Positions 7,097-7,231 of a stretch of DNA of 7,231 bases are shown piece after piece. The position numbers were made by a program, and so were the translations under genes. The notes beneath the pieces are model-generated. The model did not search any database. It worked only from the letters and a program-made list of their open reading frames with translations, and had not been told where the DNA came from. The stretch comes from an uncultured Spirochaetales bacterium (GTDB lineage Bacteria; Spirochaetota; Spirochaetia; Sphaerochaetales; Sphaerochaetaceae): positions 1 through 7,231 of the forward strand of contig CAKQTF010000047.1 in the NCBI GenBank assembly GCA_934276695.1. The letters are read 5' to 3'. Position 1 is the first letter of the stretch. Every line of letters begins with the position of its first letter.

Positions 7097-7125
7097 ATTG
7101 TAATTCATTGACAGGAAATATTCCA
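7097..7125 (-). promoter_or_regulatory. Candidate promoter for the NIF3-lspA operon
   Basis: On the minus strand a TACAAT -10 box (7102 to 7097, 5 of 6 to consensus) stands seven bases before the ATG at 7089. A -35 is weak: TGGAAT at 7125-7120 with a 17-base spacer matches only 3 of 6. The start of transcription would fall at or within a base or two of the start codon, which implies a leaderless or nearly leaderless mRNA. Confidence 0.4.
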
Positions 7126-7137
7126 CAGTTCTAATAT
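7108..7137 (+). promoter_or_regulatory. Candidate promoter for the gene at the right edge
   Basis: A perfect TTGACA -35 box (7108-7113) is followed, after 18 bases, by TAATAT (7132-7137, 4 of 6 to TATAAT). The predicted transcript start is about 7144, the same base as the A of the downstream ATG, and there is no Shine-Dalgarno. It faces away from the NIF3 operon promoter and overlaps it in the same 54-bp gap. Confidence 0.45.
7114..7124. repeat. Short inverted repeat in the divergent promoter region
   Basis: GGAA-ATA-TTCC is a perfect 4-bp inverted repeat around a 3-base centre, placed between the -35 and -10 boxes of the + strand promoter and just upstream of the minus strand -10. An AATATT within it recurs at 7133-7138. 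It could be an operator half-site pair, but so short a repeat may be chance. Confidence 0.3.
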
Positions 7138-7143
7138 TGACTC

Positions 7144-7231
7144 ATGCTCAGGGAAATCAGAAGAAGCGACATTCATCTAAGCTACCAGGATCTTGATCTA
7201 TCGGACGTAGCACCAGGGGTCGGGATAATAG
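7144..7231 (+). CDS. Start of an unidentified gene (3' partial)
   Basis: An ATG at 7144 opens a frame that stays open for 29 codons to the right edge; the other two + frames both hit stops. An in-frame TGA at 7138 means this ATG is the earliest possible start. The encoded start is MLREIRRSDIHLSYQDL and continues to a PGVGII stretch. Its three arginines use AGG/AGA, the style of the rest of the window. The competing minus strand reading of the same bases uses codons that are rare here (CGA, CGT, CGC, TTA, CAA). I do not recognise the family from so little sequence. It is divergent from the NIF3 operon and has a plausible promoter but no Shine-Dalgarno. Confidence 0.5.
   Translation, partial: MLREIRRSDIHLSYQDLDLSDVAPGVGII

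Noticed and set aside
7157..7231. A possible minus strand gene end entering from the right edge (stop at 7159-7157)
   Set aside because: The reading uses codons that are rare in the window (CGA, CGT, CGC, TTA, CAA), whereas the opposite + frame matches local codon style and starts just after a promoter-like sequence.
1..7231. Frequent TGCA/ATGCAT words suggesting a repeated DNA signal
   Set aside because: They are scattered without fixed spacing and are explained by the preference for GCA alanine codons and by Met-His or Asp-Ala codon pairs inside genes.

Overview
This window looks like a compact bacterial chromosome segment. A signal peptidase II gene (lspA) and a NIF3-family gene rule out an archaeal or phage origin. 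Base composition is near balanced, and arginine is written mostly as AGG/AGA on both strands, so the whole segment appears to be one native genomic context. The order NIF3, lspA, then a small two-helix membrane protein, together with the codon style, makes me think of a host-associated spirochaete (Treponema/Sphaerochaeta-like). That is recollection plus inference, and confidence is only low to moderate.

Positions 1-3141 (+ strand) hold two ABC exporter-fold half-transporters joined by an ATGA overlap. The first is cut by the left edge of the window. Both keep a full set of ATPase motifs. The D-loop wording of the first (EATAYADPDNE) and the tryptophan-containing C-termini of both resemble YbtPQ/IrtAB-type pairs, which import iron-siderophores. 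They most likely form a heterodimer, but the substrate is not proven.

Positions 3144-7089 (- strand) hold a six-gene array packed like a single operon. In transcription order the genes are: NIF3-like dinuclear metal protein; lspA (TTG start); a 98-aa two-helix membrane protein; a GH43-like five-bladed beta-propeller protein (TTG start); an M19 membrane-dipeptidase-family enzyme; and a RimJ/RimL-type GNAT acetyltransferase. Every junction is an overlap of 4-8 bp or a 3-bp gap. The array meets the ABC operon tail to tail with only 2 bp between the two stop codons. The operon combines lipoprotein maturation (LspA) with probable cytoplasmic peptide, sugar and acetyl-transfer enzymes. No single pathway is obvious.

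Positions 7090-7143 are the only real intergenic space. It is AT-rich and appears to carry divergent promoters: one for the NIF3 operon, and one for a + strand gene that starts at 7144 and runs off the right edge. In both directions the -10-like box lies 6-7 bases from the start codon and no Shine-Dalgarno sequence is visible, so both mRNAs could be leaderless. Genes inside the operons mostly do have Shine-Dalgarno sequences.

I saw no mobile element, CRISPR array, tRNA, rRNA, phage gene or recognisable defence system. Nothing here amounts to a clearly new system. The items most worth following up are the divergent leaderless-type promoter region, the small LspA-coupled membrane protein and the orphan beta-propeller protein.
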